NCBI GenBank assembly: GCA_003564295.1
Contig: PXFI01000336.1
Span: forward strand, 1 to 48,827
Source of the DNA: Gemmatimonadota bacterium
GTDB lineage: Bacteria; Gemmatimonadota; Gemmatimonadetes; Longimicrobiales; Gaopeijiaceae
DNA: 48,827 nucleotides
Direction: 5' to 3'
The translations under genes were made by a program, and so were the position numbers. The first letter of the stretch is position 1, and each line of letters begins with the position of its first letter. Below are positions 7,705 through 17,515 of the stretch, in pieces. The notes under the pieces are model-generated. The model was not told where the DNA came from and ran no database searches. It saw only the letters and a list, made by a program, of their open reading frames with translations.

Positions 7705-9327
7705 ATGCATCGATCTCCCCTTCGACTTCGTCACCCTGGACTCGTCTCGACGGCAATGGCCGTGGGCCTTGGCTTTTTCGCCGGCGAGATGCGGGCTCAG
7801 GAGCTTCCATGGCTCTCCGGGGGGACGGTCCGGCTGGACTTCGCGCCCAGTTTCTGGGCCTGGGACTCCCGCTACGGAACGGGCCCCGACGGGACCACGA
7901 GAACCGAACCCCTGGGGCTGGACCTCACAGCCGACCCCATGGGAAGCGCCCTGCTACCCCACCTCAGGGATCTGGAGGCAAGCCTTCAGAACGCCATCGA
8001 CGACCCGGCATACAGAGTCAGATTGGGGCGGAGTCGGGCCATCGTGGACCAATCGAGGCTCACCTTACCATTCCGGTTGGAGGTGGGTGTCACCGACTGG
8101 CTCACGGTGGGGGCCATGGTGCCTCTGGTGAGGCCCAGGACGGAGCTTACCTTCACCTTCGACGCCGACTCCCTTTCGGCGGACGTGGGACTCAGCCCAC
8201 AGGTGACAAGCCCTGCGGCGGTCTCCCAGTTCTTGAATGTGTTCGAGACTGTCCTTGCCCAGGCCCGTAGCGCCCACCCGAACGATCCGGACGTTGCGGC
8301 GGCAGAGGACTTCCTGGAAGCCCTTTCCCAGGCCTATGCCCACGGCACCTTCTTCTCCGTTTCCGGTTCCGGGGTGGGAGATCAACTGCAACAGCGCCTT
8401 GATCATTTCCGGAACGCTTTCGGATCCCTGGGCGTGAATGGACTACCGGAATCCGTGCCCATGGCCCAAGCCTACCTGGACCTGGAAGGATTCCAATCTT
8501 ATCTGACCGGCCAGGCCATGAGAGCAGCTCCACTGCAGAGTTGGACGAGGCTCTGGAGCGTGGGAGACGTGGAGCTGACTGCGGCCCTCAGGCTACTTCA
8601 CGGAGGATTCGCCAGGGATTCCCTGGGGGAGGTTTCCCGTTTCCGCTATCAGTTCGGTGCCGGCATGCTCCTCAGGTTGGGCACCGGGGAACAGGCCGAC
8701 TACAACCGTTTCCTGGACCAGGATGCCGGGGATGGCCAGACGGACCTGGAGGGCAGCGTGTTCGGCCTCGTGGAAGTGGGCTCCAGACTCGGGATCTGGG
8801 GCCAGTTCCGGTACGGGATCCAGACCGAGGGAGAAGTGATACGGCGCATCGCGGCCCCCTCTGAGACCCTTCCCCACGCGGAACGACTGGCCGCCCTTTA
8901 CCGGACCCCGGGAGACTACCGGGAGCTGGACATCAACCCCCGGGTCTTCCTCAATCCTGCCATGAGCTTCGGGGTCCGCTACCGCCACTGGTCCAAGGGA
9001 GCCGATTCCCACCGACTCCAGGCTCTCGACCCGGAGTCCCTCTCGGACCTGGACTACCCTCCGCCGGAACTCCTGGACCAGGGAACGGAGCAGACCCTCA
9101 GGGAGCTTGGAATCACCGGCACCTTCTCCACCGTGGATGCCTTCGCCCGGGGGAAGACGGCCCTGCCCCTCTACGTCCGGGCTACCTACTTCCGACCCCT
9201 GGGCGGGAGCGGAGGGCAGACTCCCAGGGGGAGCCGATTCGAGGCGGGAGTCACGGTCTACCAGACTCTCTGGGGGCGTCCGCAGAGAGCGGCACCCGAG
9301 GCCGACCCCGGGCCGACCGGCATGTGA
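7705..9327 (+). CDS. Exported protein of unknown function, probably an outer-membrane beta-barrel
   Basis: The 540-residue protein starts with a basic N-terminus (RSPLRLRH) and a hydrophobic stretch LVSTAMAVGLGFFAG ending near MRAQ-ELP, a plausible Sec signal peptide with cleavage around residue 32. The mature part alternates polar and aromatic residues typical of outer-membrane strands, for example VRLDFAPSFWAWDSRYG, WGQFRYGIQ, SFGVRYRHWSKGAD, PLYVRATYF and SRFEAGVTVYQTLWG. The last stretch ends in aromatic strands near the C-terminus, followed by a short Pro-rich tail. A separate locus from the tRNAs, it converges on recN with a 42-bp spacer. No known family was recognised; the barrel call is inferred from composition only. 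Confidence 0.7.
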   Translation: MHRSPLRLRHPGLVSTAMAVGLGFFAGEMRAQELPWLSGGTVRLDFAPSFWAWDSRYGTGPDGTTRTEPLGLDLTADPMGSALLPHLRDLEASLQNAIDDPAYRVRLGRSRAIVDQSRLTLPFRLEVGVTDWLTVGAMVPLVRPRTELTFTFDADSLSADVGLSPQVTSPAAVSQFLNVFETVLAQARSAHPNDPDVAAAEDFLEALSQAYAHGTFFSVSGSGVGDQLQQRLDHFRNAFGSLGVNGLPESVPMAQAYLDLEGFQSYLTGQAMRAAPLQSWTRLWSVGDVELTAALRLLHGGFARDSLGEVSRFRYQFGAGMLLRLGTGEQADYNRFLDQDAGDGQTDLEGSVFGLVEVGSRLGIWGQFRYGIQTEGEVIRRIAAPSETLPHAERLAALYRTPGDYRELDINPRVFLNPAMSFGVRYRHWSKGADSHRLQALDPESLSDLDYPPPELLDQGTEQTLRELGITGTFSTVDAFARGKTALPLYVRATYFRPLGGSGGQTPRGSRFEAGVTVYQTLWGRPQRAAPEADPGPTGM

Positions 9328-9369
9328 CATCTGCGGGAGCCGCCCCCGACAAGAAGATGCCGGTCTCAG

Positions 9370-11031
9370 CTACGACACCCCCAGGAGCTCCCTGGCGTGG
9401 TCCCGGGAGGTGGGCGAGTCCGGGTCCCCTCCGAGCATGCGGGCCACCTCGCGCACCCGGTCCTCACCTGTCAGTTCCCTGACCCGGGCAGAGGCCAGTC
9501 CCTCCACCTCCCCCTTCTCCACCAGGAGCTGGTGCTGGGCCCTGGACGCCAGCTGGGGAAGATGGGTGATGACGAACACCTGATGGTGACGGGCCACGCT
9601 CCGGAGCTTCTCCGCCACCTGGAGGGCCACCTCCCCGCCGATCCCGGCGTCGATCTCGTCGAAGACCAGGGTGGGAATCCGGTCCACCCCCGCCAGAATA
9701 GCCTTCAGGGCCAGCATGACCCGGGAGAGCTCGCCTCCCGAGGCGATGCGGGAAAGGGACCCCGGCTCGAATCCGGGATTGAGGGACGCGAGAAACTCCA
9801 CCTGCTCCGCCCCTCCCGGACCGGGCGCCGCCACGGGCGAAAGGGCCACGCGGAACTCCCCCTTGCCCAGCCCCAGGTCCGGGAGGATCTCGCCCGCCTC
9901 CCGCTCCAGGCTCAGGGCCGCGTTTCTCCGCCTCTCCGTCAGGGCACGGACTCTGTCCAGGAACTCGGACTCGATGCGCCGAACCTCCCCCCTCAGGTCC
10001 TCCAGGTCGAAAGAGGCCGCCTCCAGCTCCGCAAGCTCATCCCTGACCCTGCTGCCGGCCTGGAGGACGTCCTGGATCTCGGGGCCATACTTCCGCTTCA
10101 GGCGGAAGAGGAGGTCCTGTCTTCTGCGAATCTCCTCCAGCCGCCCGGGATCGTGCTCCAGGCCGGAGGCGTAGCTCCCCAGTCTCTGGCCCACGTCCGC
10201 CAGGAGATGGTAGGCCTCCTCCAGGGTCCCAAGGGAGCCCTCCAGTGAGGAATCCAAACGGGCTAGAGCGCCCAGGAGGTCCTGCAGACCGGAAACCCGG
10301 TCCGAGAGGGAGTCGTCGCCGGCATAGAGCCGCTCATGGAGTTTCCCGGCCCCCAGGGCCAACTCCTCCGCATGCTCCAGGCGCCGAGCCTCTTCCTCAA
10401 GAAGCTCCTCCTCGCCCACCTGGAGGGCCGCGCCGTCGATCTCCTCCAGCTGGAACCGGAGGAAATCGGCCCGGGCCTCCAGCTCCCGGATCCTCACCTC
10501 CTTCCGTTCCAACTCCTGCCGTTTCTCCGAGAGCTCCCCGTGAAGAGCCCGCGTCTCCCGGGCCAGGCCCTCGGCCCCTCCGAAGACGTCCAGGATGGCT
10601 CGCTGCTCCCGGGGCCGGAGAAGGCTCTGGTGCTCGTGCTGGCCGTGGATGTCCACCAGCCGGCCCCCCAGCTCTCCCACCGCCGCTGCCGTGGCGGGGG
10701 ATCCGTTCACCCACGCCCGGTTCCGTCCTTCCGCCGCCACCTCCCGCCGGAGGAGGAGAAGGCCGTCTTCCGTGGCGAACCCCAGGTCCAGGAGCTGATC
10801 CTCCAGGCCGGGAATTCCCTCCACATGGAAGACCGCTTCCACCACCGCCCGCTCCGCTCCCTTCCGGACCACCTGGGAGGAAGCACGCTCCCCCAGCAAC
10901 AGGGAAAGGGCTCCCACGATGATGGACTTCCCTGCCCCGGTTTCCCCGGAGAGCACATTGAAGCCGGGCGACAACTCCAGGTAGAGGTCGTCGATGACGG
11001 CGTAATCCCGGATCCGGAGCTCGATCAGCAT
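9370..11031 (-). CDS. recN: DNA repair protein RecN
   Basis: This 553-residue SMC-like ATPase helps organise DNA ends during double-strand-break repair. The N-terminal head carries Walker A GETGAGKS (about residues 30-37). The middle consists of heptad-rich coiled-coil arms. The C-terminal half-head has signature IASGGELSRVMLALKAIL and Walker B TLVFDEIDAGIGG, followed by FVITHLPQLAS. Length matches the usual family size of about 550. It is the last gene of the minus-strand housekeeping string, 87 bp after nadK. Confidence 0.97.
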   Translation of the reverse strand: MLIELRIRDYAVIDDLYLELSPGFNVLSGETGAGKSIIVGALSLLLGERASSQVVRKGAERAVVEAVFHVEGIPGLEDQLLDLGFATEDGLLLLRREVAAEGRNRAWVNGSPATAAAVGELGGRLVDIHGQHEHQSLLRPREQRAILDVFGGAEGLARETRALHGELSEKRQELERKEVRIRELEARADFLRFQLEEIDGAALQVGEEELLEEEARRLEHAEELALGAGKLHERLYAGDDSLSDRVSGLQDLLGALARLDSSLEGSLGTLEEAYHLLADVGQRLGSYASGLEHDPGRLEEIRRRQDLLFRLKRKYGPEIQDVLQAGSRVRDELAELEAASFDLEDLRGEVRRIESEFLDRVRALTERRRNAALSLEREAGEILPDLGLGKGEFRVALSPVAAPGPGGAEQVEFLASLNPGFEPGSLSRIASGGELSRVMLALKAILAGVDRIPTLVFDEIDAGIGGEVALQVAEKLRSVARHHQVFVITHLPQLASRAQHQLLVEKGEVEGLASARVRELTGEDRVREVARMLGGDPDSPTSRDHARELLGVS

Positions 11032-11118
11032 GGGATTGAATCTAGGAGCCTCGAGAGGGGCGCCTCAATGGGAGAATGCCCGCCCCCGGAAAGAAGGGCA
11101 GGTCCGAAGAACCGCTTT

Positions 11119-12027
11119 CTACACCTCGCCGGGGGGACGGATGGCCCAATTCAGCTTGTCCCGGAGGGTCGAGAAGAATGTCTGCCCCGGGAACCGCACC
11201 AGGTTGACTCTGGCCTCGCCTTGCCGGATCACCACCGACTCCCCAATGCAGAGGTACGTACCGGTCTGCCCGTCCACGGTGAGGACCAGGCTTTCGGTCC
11301 GGCCCAGGGGACGGACGGTGAGCGTCTCCCGGGACGAGATGACCAGGGGGCGAACCGCAAGGGTATGGGGGCAGACGGGGGTGACGAGGATGCACCCCAT
11401 GTCCGGGGCCACGATGGGCCCGCCCGCCGAAAGGGAGTAGGCGGTGGAGCCGGTGGGCGTGGAGAGGATGAGCCCGTCCCCATTGAACCGGCTGATCTCC
11501 TCCAGATCGTCCTCCTCCCCCACCAGGAGATCCAACCGGATGACGCGAGCCATTCCACCTTTATGGATGACGAAGTCGTTCAGGGCCAGGTAGCGCTCCC
11601 GCTCGCGCCCGTCCTCTCCCATCACCCGGGCATCCAGCGTGAACCGGGTGTCCAGGACGTAATCCCCCCGGAACAGCTTCTCCATCCCCTCTTCGATCTC
11701 GTTGATGGTGATGGAGGTCAGGAAGCCCATGCGCCCCAGATTGATGCCCAGAACCGGGATCCCCCGCCCCGCCACCAGGCGGGCGCCCCAGAGCAACGTG
11801 CCGTCCCCCCCCAGGGTGATCAACAGGTCCAGCCCATGGTCCAGGGTTCCTTCGATCTCCGGCTCCAGGGACTCCCCCGGCAGGAGCCGTTCCCTGAACA
11901 CCACCTCCACTTCGTGCTCGTCGAAGACGGCCTGCAGCCGGTCCGCCACCGCATCCTGGCCCCCGTGGGCCTTCTTGCCCACCAGGCCCACCCGCCGAAA
12001 GGGGCTCGCTCCGGTAGGCGGCGGCAT
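11119..12027 (-). CDS. nadK: NAD kinase
   Basis: This 302-residue ATP-NAD kinase makes NADP+. The diagnostic GGDGT motif occurs in LLITLGGDGTLLWGARL, followed by GINLGRMGFLT and the glycine-rich DGLILSTPTGSTAYSLSAGGP motif. The usual NE/D pair is represented by ALNDFVIHKG. The ATG lies 2 bp after the dxs stop, so the two are translated from one message. Length is normal. Confidence 0.97.
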   Translation of the reverse strand: MPPPTGASPFRRVGLVGKKAHGGQDAVADRLQAVFDEHEVEVVFRERLLPGESLEPEIEGTLDHGLDLLITLGGDGTLLWGARLVAGRGIPVLGINLGRMGFLTSITINEIEEGMEKLFRGDYVLDTRFTLDARVMGEDGRERERYLALNDFVIHKGGMARVIRLDLLVGEEDDLEEISRFNGDGLILSTPTGSTAYSLSAGGPIVAPDMGCILVTPVCPHTLAVRPLVISSRETLTVRPLGRTESLVLTVDGQTGTYLCIGESVVIRQGEARVNLVRFPGQTFFSTLRDKLNWAIRPPGEV

Positions 12028-12029
12028 GA

Positions 12030-13979
12030 TCAGGCCGTCTCCCGATTCCGACGGGAGGACTGGCCGGCCGCCTGCCCCTTCCCCGTGGCCCGTGGCCCCA
12101 CGAGCCGCCTGACCCGTTCCTCGATTCCCCGGGCGTCCAGGTCGACCTCCCGGAGAAGCTCGGCCCGGCTCCCGTGGGTCACGAAATGGTCGGGGATACC
12201 CAGGGTTTCCACCCGGACGCCTCGGGCCTCCTCCATACCTGCCATCTCCCGGACCAGGAAGGCGCCGAAACCGTTCGCCACCGCTCCCTCCTCAACCGTC
12301 AGGACCCGGTCGTGACCTGCCAGAACCTGCTTCAGGACCTCCGTGTCGAAGGGCTTCAGGAACCTGCAGTTCACCACCGTGACCTGGATTCCGTCCTCTG
12401 CCAGCTCCTCGGCAGCCTTCCGGGCCTCCAGCACCATGGCGCCCACGGCCAGCAGAGCCAAATCCTTCCCCTTTCGAAGGACCTCCCAGCTCCCATAGGG
12501 AACGTCGGGGATCTCGGCCATGGGAGGCACAGGCTCGGGCACGTTGTCCCGGGGAAAACGCAGGGAGAAGGGTCCGGTCTCATGCGTCACCCCGAGCCGG
12601 AGGAGGGCCAGGAGCTCTGCGCCGTCCTTGGGAGCCGTCACGGTCATCCCGGGAACGCTCAACATGAAGTTGATGTCCAGGACCCCGTGGTGGGTGGGCC
12701 CGTCGGCTCCCGCCACGCCGGCCCGGTCCATGGCGAAGACCACCGGGAGGTTCTGGAGGGCCACGTCGTGGGCGACGTTGTCGAAGCCTCGCTGGAGGAA
12801 GGTGGAGTAGATGGCCACCACCGGCCGCATTCCCTCCGTGGCCAGGCCGGCGGCGAAGGTCACCCCGTGGCCCTCGGCGATCCCCACGTCGAAGAACCTG
12901 TCGGGATGAGCCTCCTGGAACAGGTCGGTGCTGGTCCCGTCCCGCATCCCAGCCGTGATGGCCACCACCCGGGGGTTCGACTTGCCGAGCTCCACCAGGC
13001 CCTCCCCGAAGACCTTCTGGTAGGCCGGCAGGATCTCCTTCCCTCCCGCGGTGACGATTCCCGAGCCCCGGTCGAAGGGCTTGGCGGCGTGCCACTTGAA
13101 GGGGTCCTGTTCAGCCGCGTCGTATCCCTTCCCTTTCTGGGTCAGGACATGAACCAGGATGGGACCCCTCATCTGCCTGACCCCGTCCAGGGTGTCCAGC
13201 AGGGAGTCCAGGTCGTGTCCCTCCACGGGCCCCACATAGCGGAAGCCCAACTCCTGGAAGAGCATGCCCGGCATCAGGAGGTTCTTCACCGTCTCTTCCA
13301 GCTTGTAGGCGAAGCTCTCCATCATCTCGCCCAGACCCGTGGGCACACGCTGCAAGAGGCTCTTGACCTCCCGGCGAACCCGGTTGTAGCCCGGGTTGGT
13401 GATCATGCTGGTGAGGTACTTGTTCATGGCCCCCACGTTGGGGGCGATGGACATCTCGTTGTCGTTGAGAACGACGGTGAAATCCCGGCCCGTATGCCCG
13501 GCGTTGTTCAGGGCCTCGTAGGCCAGGCCACAGCCCATGGCGCCATCCCCGATGACGGCTATGACCCGGAAGTCATGGCCGTTCAGGTCTCTGGCCACGG
13601 CCATGCCCCATGCTGCGGAAATGGAAGTGGCCGCGTGTCCGGCTCCGAAGGCGTCGAACTCCGATTCTTCCCTGCGGCAGAAGGGAGCCAACCCGCCCTT
13701 CTGGCGGATTGTGGGAAACGCCTCGTTTCTCCCCGTCAGAATCTTGTGGATGTAGGTCTGGTGACCTGTGTCCCACACGATCTTGTCCCGGGGGGTTTCG
13801 AAGATGTAATGGAGAGCCACGGTGAGCTCCGTGACGCCCAGGCTGGCGCCGAAATGGCCACCCACCTTCGACACCACATCGATGTGACGCTCCCGGGCCT
13901 CGCTGGCCAGCTGGCGAAGCTCCTGGCGGGAGAGGCCTCGCAGGTCCTTGGGGTACTTGATCCGGTCGAGGAGGGGCAC
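12030..13979 (-). CDS. dxs: 1-deoxy-D-xylulose-5-phosphate synthase
   Basis: This thiamine-diphosphate enzyme condenses pyruvate and glyceraldehyde-3-phosphate, the first step of the MEP isoprenoid pathway. Visible motifs are VGGHFGASLGVTELTVALHY, WDTGHQTYIHKILTGR, the ThDP/Mg motif GDGAMGCGLAYEALNNAG ending in LNDNEMSI, and the transketolase region DRAGVAGADGPTHHG. I prefer the GTG at 13979 over the track's ATG at 14009. AAGGAGG lies 8 bp before the GTG, and VPLLDRIKYPKDLRGL is the usual N-terminus. This gives 649 residues. ispA lies just upstream, so two isoprenoid steps are encoded together. Confidence 0.96.
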   Translation of the reverse strand: MPLLDRIKYPKDLRGLSRQELRQLASEARERHIDVVSKVGGHFGASLGVTELTVALHYIFETPRDKIVWDTGHQTYIHKILTGRNEAFPTIRQKGGLAPFCRREESEFDAFGAGHAATSISAAWGMAVARDLNGHDFRVIAVIGDGAMGCGLAYEALNNAGHTGRDFTVVLNDNEMSIAPNVGAMNKYLTSMITNPGYNRVRREVKSLLQRVPTGLGEMMESFAYKLEETVKNLLMPGMLFQELGFRYVGPVEGHDLDSLLDTLDGVRQMRGPILVHVLTQKGKGYDAAEQDPFKWHAAKPFDRGSGIVTAGGKEILPAYQKVFGEGLVELGKSNPRVVAITAGMRDGTSTDLFQEAHPDRFFDVGIAEGHGVTFAAGLATEGMRPVVAIYSTFLQRGFDNVAHDVALQNLPVVFAMDRAGVAGADGPTHHGVLDINFMLSVPGMTVTAPKDGAELLALLRLGVTHETGPFSLRFPRDNVPEPVPPMAEIPDVPYGSWEVLRKGKDLALLAVGAMVLEARKAAEELAEDGIQVTVVNCRFLKPFDTEVLKQVLAGHDRVLTVEEGAVANGFGAFLVREMAGMEEARGVRVETLGIPDHFVTHGSRAELLREVDLDARGIEERVRRLVGPRATGKGQAAGQSSRRNRETA

Positions 13980-14067
13980 CTCAAATGCCTCCTTGGTGAA
14001 GAGAATCAACCATCAAAGATAAGGAAAAGACGACGGCCTGGCATCTCGGTCCCATTTCCCCATTCTC

Positions 14068-14979
14068 CTATCGCTCCCGCTCCACCACGAACCATGCCAG
14101 CGCCTCCAGCTCCGGTGCTTCCAGTCCGGCACTCCGGAGGGCCGCCACGGCCTCCTCAGTCAGGCCCCGGGCCTTGCGGGAGGCCTCTTCGAGCCCGAAT
14201 AGAGTGACGTAGGTGGACTTGCCCAGCTCGGCATCCGAGGGGTTCTTGCCCAGGGCCTGGGCCGACGATGTGGCGTCGAGCAGATCGTCGGCGATCTGGA
14301 AGGCCAGCCCGATGGCCTCGCCGTAACGGTCCAGGGCCGCCAGCTCCCCGGGTGTGGCGGCTCCGGCGATCCCGCCCATGCGAAGAGAGGCCCGAAGGAG
14401 GGCCCCCGTCTTCCGGCCATGCAGGTCGTCCAGCTCCGCCGCCGTCAGGGCCTTCTCCTCTCCCAGGAGATCCAGGAACTGCCCCCCCACCATCCCGCCT
14501 CCCCCGGCGGCCCGGGAGAGCTCCTCCACCAGGAGCCGGCGCCGCTCCTCGGCAAGGCCCATGGACGCGCCCCCTTCCCATGCCTGCCACGCCGCCGCCG
14601 GGATCAAGAGGGCTCCGGCCACCACGGTGGCCTCTTCCCCTTCCACGCGATGGGTGGTGGGCCTTCCCCTCCGGAGCTCGGCATCGTCCATGCACGGGAG
14701 GTCGTCGTGCATGAGGGAGTAGGCGTGGATGAGCTCCAGGGAAACGGCCAGGGAGTAGATGGCATCGCCCATCCCTCCCACGGCCCGGTAGGCCGCCACG
14801 CAGAGGATGGGCCGAAGACGCTTCCCGGGGCTGGTCACTCCGTGCCGCACGGCCGCCGCCAGACTGCCCGGAATCCGGGGCAGGATGTCCTCCAGTGCCC
14901 TGTCCAGGGCCGCCTCGGTCCTTTCCCTCTCCCTTGCAAGGAATCCCTGGAGATCCACCTGGCCGTCCGAACCCGTCAC
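14068..14979 (-). CDS. ispA: Polyprenyl (farnesyl/geranylgeranyl) diphosphate synthase
   Basis: This 303-residue class I prenyltransferase elongates allylic diphosphates with IPP. The first aspartate-rich motif is HDDLPCMDDAELRRGRPTTHR and the second is FQIADDLLDATSSAQALGKNP, the IspA/CrtE pattern. GTG start (MTGSDGQ) with GGAGGAGGAG upstream; its GTGA overlaps the xseB stop, so the two genes are translationally coupled. The xseB-ispA-dxs order is common in bacteria. Chain length of the product (C15 or C20) cannot be told from sequence by eye. Confidence 0.93.
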   Translation of the reverse strand: MTGSDGQVDLQGFLARERERTEAALDRALEDILPRIPGSLAAAVRHGVTSPGKRLRPILCVAAYRAVGGMGDAIYSLAVSLELIHAYSLMHDDLPCMDDAELRRGRPTTHRVEGEEATVVAGALLIPAAAWQAWEGGASMGLAEERRRLLVEELSRAAGGGGMVGGQFLDLLGEEKALTAAELDDLHGRKTGALLRASLRMGGIAGAATPGELAALDRYGEAIGLAFQIADDLLDATSSAQALGKNPSDAELGKSTYVTLFGLEEASRKARGLTEEAVAALRSAGLEAPELEALAWFVVERER

Positions 14980-15218
14980 TCCTCCTCCTCCCGGAAGGGA
15001 GCGGCCCGGAGCTCTTTCCCCTCGCCCAGCAGCTCCTCTACCCGGAGCTCGGCAGCCGCCAGGGTGGTCTCCGCCTCCTTTACGTGGGCCACCCCCTCCT
15101 CGAAGAGGGCCAGAGCCTTCTCCAGCTCCAGGTCGTCAGCCTCCAACTGGCTCACGATCTCTTCCAGGCGCCTGAGGCGCCCCTCCAGCGTGAAGTCCTT
15201 CTCGGCCACGTCGGTCAC
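14976..15218 (-). CDS. xseB: Exodeoxyribonuclease VII small subunit
   Basis: The 80-residue helical protein reads FTLEGRLRRLEEIVSQLEADDLELEKALALFEEGVAHVKEAE, the canonical XseB two-helix hairpin. I start at the GTG (VTDVAEKDF) one base after the xseA stop, not at the ATG at 15305, which lies inside xseA. ExoVII needs several XseB per XseA to degrade single-stranded DNA to short oligonucleotides. The stop overlaps ispA by GTGA. Confidence 0.93.
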   Translation of the reverse strand: MTDVAEKDFTLEGRLRRLEEIVSQLEADDLELEKALALFEEGVAHVKEAETTLAAAELRVEELLGEGKELRAAPFREEEE

Positions 15219-15219
15219 G

Positions 15220-16455
15220 CTACACCTCGTCCTGTTGGATGTCCCGGGTCTGGCACGAGATACGACCGTCCACCACCCGGAGCAGAAAGCTCCCTCCCGG
15301 CGCAAAGTCCCTGACGCGCCGGAGCACCCTCCCTCCGGCCCCCAGGGGCACGGCGTATCCCCGGCGGAGGGTGGACAGGGGGGAGAGGGCGTCCATCATA
15401 CCGCTCAGGCGCGCCAGGAGTTGCCTTCGGCCCTGAAGTCCGGAGCTCACCGCCCGGTGGAGCCCTGTCCGGGCTTCTTCCAGCCTCCTTTGCCGGGGCA
15501 CCAGGATGACCCGGCCGCTGCGCCGGAGCCCCGCCCTTCCCTCCTCCAGGATCCGGCGCCTCGTCTCCACTCCCCTCCGGAGACCCCGGGACAATCTCTC
15601 CCCGGCCACCTGAAGGTTGCGGAGGATCTCGTCCCTGTCGGGGGCCACCGCCTCGGCGGCGGCGGATGGCGTGGGCGCCCTCAAATCCGCCACCAGGTCC
15701 GAGATGGTAACGTCCACCTCGTGACCCACGGCGGAGATCACCGGAACCGGGCAGTCGGCCAGGGCCCTGGCCACGGGCTCCTCGTTGAAGGCCCAGAGGT
15801 CTTCCCGGCTCCCCCCTCCCCGTCCCACGATGATGACGTCGGCAAGGCCGCTCCCGCCCAGGGTTTTCACGGCCTCGGCGATCTCCTCCGCCGCGCCCTC
15901 TCCCTGGACCCGGGCGCCCCTCACCAGGACCCTCAGCCAGGGAGCCCTCCGGCGCAGGACCGTCAGGATGTCGTGAAGCGCCGCTCCCGTGGTGGAGGTG
16001 ACCAGGCCCACGCACCGGGGAAGGCGGGGAATGGGCCGTTTCCGCTCCGGCGCCAGGAGGCCTTCCTCCTGGAGCTTCCTGCTGAGCCGGTCGAAAGCCA
16101 GCTTCCAGAGCCCCTCTCCCTCCTCCCCTTCCAGGGCCCGGACCACCAGCTGGTAGTCTCCCCTGGCCTCGTAGAGGGTGAGCTGTCCCTGGGCCCTGAC
16201 CCGCATACCCTCGGAGGGATCCGTCGGAAGGCGGGCCGCCTCGCCCCGCCACATGACGCACCGCAATTGGGCCGACTCGTCCTTGAGGGTGAAGTAGCAG
16301 TGTCCCGACCCGGCCCGCTTCCAGTTCGCCACCTCCCCCGAGACCCAGAGAGGGGGAAGGGATGCCTCCAGCAACCCCCGCACCGCCCGGTTGACCTCCG
16401 AGACGGTCCACACCGGCGTCTCCGGGCGGGGGGGGTCGAATAGATCCAGATTCAC
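15220..16455 (-). CDS. xseA: Exodeoxyribonuclease VII large subunit
   Basis: The 411-residue catalytic subunit has an N-terminal OB fold (VSEVNRAVRGLLEASLPPLWVSGEVANWKRAGSGHCYFTLKD). The catalytic region contains LVTSTTGAALHDIL, VIIVGRGGGSREDLWAFNEEPVARA and ISAVGHEVDVTISDLVADLRAPTPSAAAE, followed by arginine-rich helices and RGYAVPL near the end. The start is GTG (NLDLFDPP). It is 38 bp downstream of folD and directly coupled to xseB. Confidence 0.96.
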   Translation of the reverse strand: MNLDLFDPPRPETPVWTVSEVNRAVRGLLEASLPPLWVSGEVANWKRAGSGHCYFTLKDESAQLRCVMWRGEAARLPTDPSEGMRVRAQGQLTLYEARGDYQLVVRALEGEEGEGLWKLAFDRLSRKLQEEGLLAPERKRPIPRLPRCVGLVTSTTGAALHDILTVLRRRAPWLRVLVRGARVQGEGAAEEIAEAVKTLGGSGLADVIIVGRGGGSREDLWAFNEEPVARALADCPVPVISAVGHEVDVTISDLVADLRAPTPSAAAEAVAPDRDEILRNLQVAGERLSRGLRRGVETRRRILEEGRAGLRRSGRVILVPRQRRLEEARTGLHRAVSSGLQGRRQLLARLSGMMDALSPLSTLRRGYAVPLGAGGRVLRRVRDFAPGGSFLLRVVDGRISCQTRDIQQDEV

Positions 16456-16493
16456 GGTGCTCGGTGGCGAGGGGCTGACGGCCAGCCTCTCGC

Positions 16494-17390
16494 CTACTCC
16501 TGGATCCCGGCCTGGCGGACTGCGGCGTCCACGGTGTTGGACATGAGCATGGTGATGGTCATGGGCCCCACACCGCCGGGCACGGGTGTGATGGCACCGG
16601 CCACCTCCTTCACCTCGTCGAAGGCCACATCACCCACCAAGCGGTAGCCCCGCTCCCGGGTATCGTCGTCCACACGGTTCACGCCCACGTCGATGACCAC
16701 GGCACCGGGCCTCACCATGTCGGCCTTGAGGAGCTCGGGCCAGCCGATGGCCACGATGAGGATGTCGGCCAACCGGGTGACGGCCCCCAGGTCGGGGGTT
16801 CTGCTGTGGGCCACGGTGACGGTGGCATTTCCGCCCTTGGCCTTGCGCAGCAGGAGGGAGGCCATGGGACGGCCCACGATGTTCGACCGACCCACGATGA
16901 CCACGTGCTTGCCCGAGGGATCGTTTCCGGTCCGAAGGAGCATCTGCACGACCCCGGCGGGGGTGCAGGGAGCCAGGACCTCCATCTCGCCGGTGGAGAG
17001 TCTGCCCACGTTGATGGGGTGAAAGCCGTCCACGTCCTTGGCGGGCTCGATGGCCAGGAGGATCTTCGACTCCTGGATGTGATCGGGAAGGGGGAGCTGG
17101 ACCAGGATGCCGTGGATGTCCGGATCGGCATTCAGGCCTTCCACGATTCCCAGGAGCTCGGCCTCGGGGATATCCGCGTCCAGGGTGATTTGCCTGGAGA
17201 AGATTCCCATCTCCTTGGCGGCCTTGTTCTTCATCCCCACGTAGCTCTGGCTGGCCGGGTCCTCTCCCACGAGAACGGTGGCCAGGCCAGGGGTGAGGTC
17301 GTGCTTCTTCTTCAACGAAGCCACCCGCTGGGCAGTCTCGCCGCGAATGGAGTCTGAGATTTCCTTGCCGGAGATGATCTTGGCACTCAT
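16494..17390 (-). CDS. folD: Bifunctional methylenetetrahydrofolate dehydrogenase/cyclohydrolase
   Basis: The 298-residue enzyme interconverts 5,10-methylene-THF and 10-formyl-THF with NADP. Catalytic signature YVGMKNKAAKEMGI contains the active-site Tyr and Lys. ILVQLPLPDHI, KDVDGFHPINVGRL, nucleotide-binding VVIVGRSNIVGRPMASLL and PVPGGVGPMTITML are all present in the expected order. Length is typical. It lies at the head of folD-xseA-xseB-ispA-dxs. Confidence 0.97.
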   Translation of the reverse strand: MSAKIISGKEISDSIRGETAQRVASLKKKHDLTPGLATVLVGEDPASQSYVGMKNKAAKEMGIFSRQITLDADIPEAELLGIVEGLNADPDIHGILVQLPLPDHIQESKILLAIEPAKDVDGFHPINVGRLSTGEMEVLAPCTPAGVVQMLLRTGNDPSGKHVVIVGRSNIVGRPMASLLLRKAKGGNATVTVAHSRTPDLGAVTRLADILIVAIGWPELLKADMVRPGAVVIDVGVNRVDDDTRERGYRLVGDVAFDEVKEVAGAITPVPGGVGPMTITMLMSNTVDAAVRQAGIQE

Positions 17391-17515
17391 CTGTCAACCC
17401 TTGTTGGAGGAGGGCCCGGGCCGTTCGAGAGAGCCACGGAGGGCGGATCCCGGGCAGATCATGGGAGGGAAGATAATCACTTCCGGGACCGGAGACTGCC
17501 CCCGGAGCCCGGGGC

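Noticed and set aside
12174-14207. 677-codon plus-strand ORF antisense to dxs
   Set aside because: Compositional shadow of dxs in GC-rich DNA; no domain, while dxs on the other strand is unmistakable. The same applies to 20080-22113 (pheT), 25709-27700 (thrS), 14419-16443 (xseA/xseB), 28280-29671 (groEL) and 32890-34752 (coaX/nadC).
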